Below, one piece after another: positions 34,587 to 38,397 of a DNA stretch of 38,397 nt. The stretch spans positions 1 to 38,397 of the forward strand of contig SCVK01000414.1 of NCBI GenBank assembly GCA_004297075.1. Direction: 5' to 3'. Each line of letters begins with the position of its first letter. Position 1 is the stretch's first letter. Both the position numbers and the translations under genes were made by a program. The stretch is from Chitinophagaceae bacterium. GTDB taxonomy: Bacteria; Bacteroidota; Bacteroidia; Chitinophagales; Chitinophagaceae. The notes under the pieces were generated by a model, which was given only the letters and a program-made list of their open reading frames with translations, was not told the origin of the DNA and searched no databases.

Positions 34587-36750
34587 CAATGGTCATGCGG
34601 ATCTCGCCATAGCTGATCTCTTCGGGCAAATGGTCTTTGATCTGCTTTAGACCCAGGCGCCCAAATTGATTGGCTGCCGCTTCAATCAATTCTCTTTTAT
34701 CCGCCGCTACCAATTCCTCCACGTCCAGATCGCCAATGGTGATATAATGACTGAGATGTGTTTCAACAGTGGTAAGCGACAGCTGCCGCTCTTCCGCGAT
34801 CTCTTTGACCGACTTACCGGAACGGAACATATCATAGCTGATCCGTTTGGTATCCGAAGCCCTTTCGCGCGGAGCACTGATTTTTCTGGCTCGCGGTGTT
34901 TTTTTCAGGTCGATGCGGGTGGGTATTTTGCGTTCGATGCAGTAATCCTGCACTTTCTCCAGAAAAGGCATACCATACCGTTCGGTTTTATACGCACCAA
35001 AACCAGTGATCTTCGGAAGATCTGTTTTTACCAATGGGAGATAAGTGGCCAGATCAAGCAGGGTACTGTCGCTGAAGATCAGGTAAGCCGGTACATTCTC
35101 TTCGTGTGCAATGCGATTACGCAGCTGCTTCAGCTCTTCGAACAGTTCTTTTTCGTAGGCATGCTGCTGATAGATCTCCGGTTCTTTGGCAATCACTACC
35201 TGCACCGGTGCAGATAAGTAAACTTTTTCTGCTTTGAATAATACCGCATTGCTTTTCTCCGCCAGTTTCAGCACAGGATACTCTCCCTCGCTTTGCTGCA
35301 GGTAACCATAATGCAATAGTTCTTTTACATAGTGCAGCCACTCTTCCTTTGGTTTGTCTTTTCCCACACCATACACCGATAGTTTTTTATGCTCCTCACG
35401 GATCTTCTCGCTGTTACTGCCTTTCATAATATCCACCACATAACGCATACCAAAACCCTGGTTCAGGCGGTAAACGGTACTGAGAATTTTCTGCGCAATA
35501 ATGGTACTGTCCTGTAGTTCAGGTTTACTCAAACAATTATCGCAACTACCACAATAGTCAGGAGCCTGTTCTCCAAAATAAGTCAGCAGGTATTTTCTGC
35601 GGCAGCCACGTGTTTCGCAGAGTTGTACCATCTGGTCCAGTTTCTTCAGCAGGATCTGTGTTTGTTCGGGATTGTTCTCTACCTGCGCAAACCCCTTCAG
35701 TTTCATCACATCACCTGCGCCATAAAACAGAATGGCTTCGCTATGTAAGCCATCGCGACCGGCACGGCCTGTTTCCTGGTAATAACCTTCTATATTTTTG
35801 GGCAGATCGGCATGTACCACAAAACGCACATTGCTTTTGTTGATGCCCATTCCAAAAGCAACTGTGGCCACCATAATCTTAATATCATCTTTCAGAAACA
35901 GATCCTGGCGTTCATCGCGGATGCTTTTGTCGAGACCGGCATGATAGGCCGCCGCACTATATCCATCCGCCTGCAGATCGGTGGCCAGGCTTTCGGTGGC
36001 CGCCCGGCTTAAACAGTAAATGATGCCGCTGTCTTCTTTGTGTTCTTCGAGATAATCTACCAATACATCGTAATAGCCTTTTTTGGGTTTGATATAATAG
36101 TAAATATTGGGTCGGTTAAAACTATTCTCAAATACCTGGTAATCGGTTACCCGTAACTGCTCAATGATATCTTTCCTCGTCAACGTATCCGCTGTTGCTG
36201 TCAGGGCAATGATGGGGATAGAAGGAAATTGCTGCTTCAGCTGGCTCAGTACGCGGTACTCGGGTCTGAAATCATGTCCCCACTGACTGATACAATGCGC
36301 TTCATCGATCGCAAACAAAGAAACCTTGATCTCTTTGAGAAAAGACAGGAACTGTACTTCGCCACCCACCAAACGCTCCGGCGCCACATAGAGCAGTTTT
36401 AATTCGTTGCGGCGCAATTGCTGCAGGATCGCTCCCTGCTCGCCACTGCTTTGGGTACTGTTCAGGAATGCGGCTTTTACGCCACTCAATACCAGTGCAT
36501 CTACCTGGTCCTTCATCAAGGCAATCAGTGGACTAACCACAATGGTTACACCGGGTAAACAAAGAGCGGGTACCTGGTAACAAAGGCTTTTACCTCCGCC
36601 GGTGGGCATCAGTACAATGGCATCTTTGCCCGATAGCAGGTGTTCAATAATGGCCGCCTGGTTATGCCTGAACTCGGTATAACCGAATACAGACTCCAGC
36701 ACATCGGCGGGTGTAGCTATTAATGGAGATCTCGCGTTGCCCTGTTTCAT
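34561..36750 (-). CDS. recQ: RecQ-family ATP-dependent DNA helicase
   Basis: 729 residues from the ATG at 36750 (an alternative ATG is at 36768). Helicase motifs, counted from 36750: 0 (FRHNQ), Walker A PTGGGKS ending at residue 55, DEAH at 149-152, SAT-type TATAD, motif V (VATVAFGMGINK) and motif VI (QETGRAGRDG). The zinc-binding region has four cysteines (RGCRRKYLL, YCGSCDNC). RQC winged helix and HRDC domains follow (ELKQLRNRIAHEENVPAYLIF), then a C-terminal helix-turn-helix region (SVKEIAEERQLSLTTVETHL). It unwinds recombination and fork intermediates 3'-5'. The last codons (NGRDA, stop) come from REP copy C, so the native terminus may have been slightly altered. Its start faces the C1 peptidase gene across 165 bases. 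Confidence 0.96.
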   Translation of the reverse strand: MKQGNARSPLIATPADVLESVFGYTEFRHNQAAIIEHLLSGKDAIVLMPTGGGKSLCYQVPALCLPGVTIVVSPLIALMKDQVDALVLSGVKAAFLNSTQSSGEQGAILQQLRRNELKLLYVAPERLVGGEVQFLSFLKEIKVSLFAIDEAHCISQWGHDFRPEYRVLSQLKQQFPSIPIIALTATADTLTRKDIIEQLRVTDYQVFENSFNRPNIYYYIKPKKGYYDVLVDYLEEHKEDSGIIYCLSRAATESLATDLQADGYSAAAYHAGLDKSIRDERQDLFLKDDIKIMVATVAFGMGINKSNVRFVVHADLPKNIEGYYQETGRAGRDGLHSEAILFYGAGDVMKLKGFAQVENNPEQTQILLKKLDQMVQLCETRGCRRKYLLTYFGEQAPDYCGSCDNCLSKPELQDSTIIAQKILSTVYRLNQGFGMRYVVDIMKGSNSEKIREEHKKLSVYGVGKDKPKEEWLHYVKELLHYGYLQQSEGEYPVLKLAEKSNAVLFKAEKVYLSAPVQVVIAKEPEIYQQHAYEKELFEELKQLRNRIAHEENVPAYLIFSDSTLLDLATYLPLVKTDLPKITGFGAYKTERYGMPFLEKVQDYCIERKIPTRIDLKKTPRARKISAPRERASDTKRISYDMFRSGKSVKEIAEERQLSLTTVETHLSHYITIGDLDVEELVAADKRELIEAAANQFGRLGLKQIKDHLPEEISYGEIRMTIAALNGRDA

Positions 36751-36915
36751 GAAACTGCAAGATAACAAGCAAATGATGCAAATGAATAAGCATTAATACG
36801 CTAAAAAAAGGGTGTTTTCCCCATTGCGGAAGCGGGATGGGTTTATTTTTTTTACATATCCATTGATCCAGGGAAGCAGTCAATCTCACTGCCGCCCGTA
36901 AACATCCGATATACA

Positions 36916-37845
36916 ATGAAAAACCTTACTAAAGGAAAAGGGTGGTTAAAAGACTACCCCGATTTCCGCGACCAGACCCCGTTCAGTTCCGAATTAACCA
37001 CCAAACAGGTAGAAAGAGGTGTAAAACGACCCGTAAAAAAATTACTGGAGCAATTGAGTGCTGCCAACACATCCGCCACAGGGAAACAGAAGGCCAGCAT
37101 CTCACTTCCCAAAAAAGTAGATCTGCGTGCCTGGTGTTCGCCTATCGAAGATCAGGGGCAGATCGGTTCCTGCACGGCCCATGCATCTATTGGTTTGTAT
37201 GAGTATTTTGAGCGGCGGGCTTTTGGCAAACATATCGATGGTTCCCGTTTGTTTCAGTACAAAGCCACCCGTAACCTCTTACAGCAAACAGGCGATGATG
37301 GCGCTTACCTGCGAACCGCCATGGCATCGCTGGCTCTGTTTGGAGTAGTGCCCGAAAAATACTGGCCCTACGATGAAACAAAAGTAAACGACGAGCCAAC
37401 GGCTTTTCTGTACTCCTATGCACAGAACTTCCAGGCCATTTCCTATTACCGGTTGGATGCTGTGGGAGTTAGCAAACCTCATTTGCTCGATACCATCAAA
37501 GATCACCTGCACAAAGGGCTACCCTCCATTTTCGGTTTTACCTGTTATACTTCTCTCGATCATACCGAAGACGGAAAAATTCCTTTCCCTGATAAAAAAG
37601 AAGAGTATACGGGCGGACATGCCATCATGGCCGTTGGGTATGATGATACGATGAAGATCAGCAATCCGCTGAACCGGGAGCTGGTTACTACCGGCGCCTT
37701 CCTGATCCGCAACTCCTGGGGAACCGGCTGGGGCCAGGATGGATATGGCTGGCTGCCATATGAGTATGTGCTAAAAGGTATTGCAGACGACTGGTGGACG
37801 ATGACCAAAGCCGAATGGGTAGATACGCACCAGTTTGGTTTATAA
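36916..37845 (+). CDS. Papain-like C1-family cysteine peptidase without signal peptide
   Basis: 309 residues. The catalytic set is visible: Gln82 and Cys86 (EDQGQIGSCTAHA), His235 (YTGGHAIMAVGYDD) and Asn266 (IRNSWGTGWGQDGYGW). DLRAWCSPIEDQG is the usual start of the mature domain. The 65 preceding residues (GKGWLKDYPDFRDQTPF) contain a motif seen at the N-terminus of many bacterial C1 proteins but are too short for a classic I29 propeptide. No signal peptide or membrane segment is seen, so a cytoplasmic enzyme or unconventional release is possible. It is a single gene with a strong terminator; the divergent neighbour is recQ. Confidence 0.92.
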   Translation: MKNLTKGKGWLKDYPDFRDQTPFSSELTTKQVERGVKRPVKKLLEQLSAANTSATGKQKASISLPKKVDLRAWCSPIEDQGQIGSCTAHASIGLYEYFERRAFGKHIDGSRLFQYKATRNLLQQTGDDGAYLRTAMASLALFGVVPEKYWPYDETKVNDEPTAFLYSYAQNFQAISYYRLDAVGVSKPHLLDTIKDHLHKGLPSIFGFTCYTSLDHTEDGKIPFPDKKEEYTGGHAIMAVGYDDTMKISNPLNRELVTTGAFLIRNSWGTGWGQDGYGWLPYEYVLKGIADDWWTMTKAEWVDTHQFGL

Positions 37846-37882
37846 AATTGTTTCGCTTCAACACTAACCCAGGCGCAAAACA

Positions 37883-37907
37883 AAACGGCTTCCGATGGAA
37901 GCCGTTT
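37883..37907. terminator. Bidirectional terminator between convergent C1 peptidase and DUF1080 genes
   Basis: Perfect 11-bp arms at 37883-37893 and 37897-37907 (AAACGGCTTCC and its complement) with a 3-base loop, between the two convergent stops. Confidence 0.82.
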
Positions 37908-37929
37908 GCCTAACTGTATTCTGCAAGGT

Positions 37930-38397
37930 TTACAATTCTCTGATCCAGATATTCCGGTAACTCATGGGGTTGCCGCCATCCATGCCATGGTCCTGTAATA
38001 CCAGTGGTTCTTTATCACTATGCGCTTCGTACTTGGGCTGACCGATCCATTCGGTATGGCCCTTGATGCTTACATGGTTCTGCACCAATACGCCGTTATG
38101 TAAAACGGTAATGGTTGCGGGCGTTTGTAATTTACCATCCGAAAAAAACCGGGGCGCGGTAAAAATCACATCATAACTCTGCCATTCACCGGGTTTGCGG
38201 CTGGCATTCACCAGCGGCACATGTTGTTTGTAGATACTGCCTGCCTGTCCGTTTACATACGTAGGATTATTGTAAGAATCCAGTACCTGTAATTCATATC
38301 TACCCATAAAAAAGATCCCACTGTTGCCGCGCGATTGACTGGCTCCGGCAATGGCAGCCGGTTCTCTCCATTCAATATGTAACTGGCAATCGCCAAA
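37930..38397 (-). CDS. DUF1080 (3-keto-disaccharide hydrolase-like) protein, 5' part outside window
   Basis: The minus-strand frame is open from the window end to a TAA at 37930, giving 156 residues of the C-terminal part. It starts inside the domain ([14 protein letters not shown]), then has [39 protein letters not shown], and the ending [18 protein letters not shown]. This is the concanavalin-like beta-sandwich of DUF1080, a family of secreted Bacteroidota and Planctomycetota proteins. Some members hydrolyse 3-keto-glycosides; many are only predicted glycan-binding or glycan-cleaving proteins. The start, signal peptide and any second domain lie outside the window. An internal ATG at 38307 lies mid-domain and is not a plausible start. 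Confidence 0.88.
   Translation of the reverse strand, partial: FGDCQLHIEWREPAAIAGASQSRGNSGIFFMGRYELQVLDSYNNPTYVNGQAGSIYKQHVPLVNASRKPGEWQSYDVIFTAPRFFSDGKLQTPATITVLHNGVLVQNHVSIKGHTEWIGQPKYEAHSDKEPLVLQDHGMDGGNPMSYRNIWIREL

Overview
The window looks like chromosomal DNA of a Bacteroidota bacterium, most likely family Chitinophagaceae. The family level is an inference from protein character, not a database result. Evidence: a SusC/SusD pair, a second TonB-dependent receptor, a PorP/SprF protein next to a giant repeat protein with a type IX secretion (T9SS) C-terminal domain, weak Shine-Dalgarno sites, and -7 boxes resembling TAnnTTTG close to several starts. No tRNA, rRNA, CRISPR array, prophage or plasmid gene was seen.

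Left part (1-10 kb). The tail of a DUF2202 ferritin-like gene is followed by a CHAD-domain gene and, convergent with it, tryptophanase. Next, on the minus strand, are an IlvD/Edd-type sugar-acid dehydratase and a secreted hydrolase of glycoside-hydrolase type. A FecA-like TonB receptor faces right. It meets a minus-strand operon (GMC oxidoreductase, dCMP deaminase, exported RidA-like protein) at a shared bidirectional terminator.

Middle (12-29.6 kb). A two-domain secreted protein (YncE-type beta-propeller plus phosphoesterase) is transcribed divergently from a SusC/SusD pair, suggesting uptake and periplasmic processing of one substrate. A free-standing CBM48-like mini-protein follows. Then comes a two-gene T9SS unit: a 1535-residue modular adhesin containing five repeats at an exact 72-residue pitch, and PorP/SprF five bases behind it. 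On the plus strand, a FIST-domain sensor precedes a hybrid histidine kinase that lacks its own recognisable sensor domain, suggesting a split two-component sensor.

Right part (29.9-38.4 kb). Genes here are a MATE exporter, a CorA-type metal channel, a YheT-like alpha/beta hydrolase, a REP-associated tyrosine transposase (RAYT), RecQ helicase, a leaderless papain-fold peptidase and the C-terminal part of a DUF1080 protein cut by the window end.

The most interesting system is the RAYT locus at 33.7-34.6 kb. Three copies of one imperfect palindrome surround and enter the transposase gene. One forms the last codons of the YheT-like gene, one forms the last codons and stop of recQ, and one lies in frame inside the transposase gene. 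A second class of structure is three large imperfect intergenic palindromes built from short reiterated words (20.9, 31.3 and 32.6 kb). The first two share a word family, and the third separates the divergent corA and yheT-like starts.
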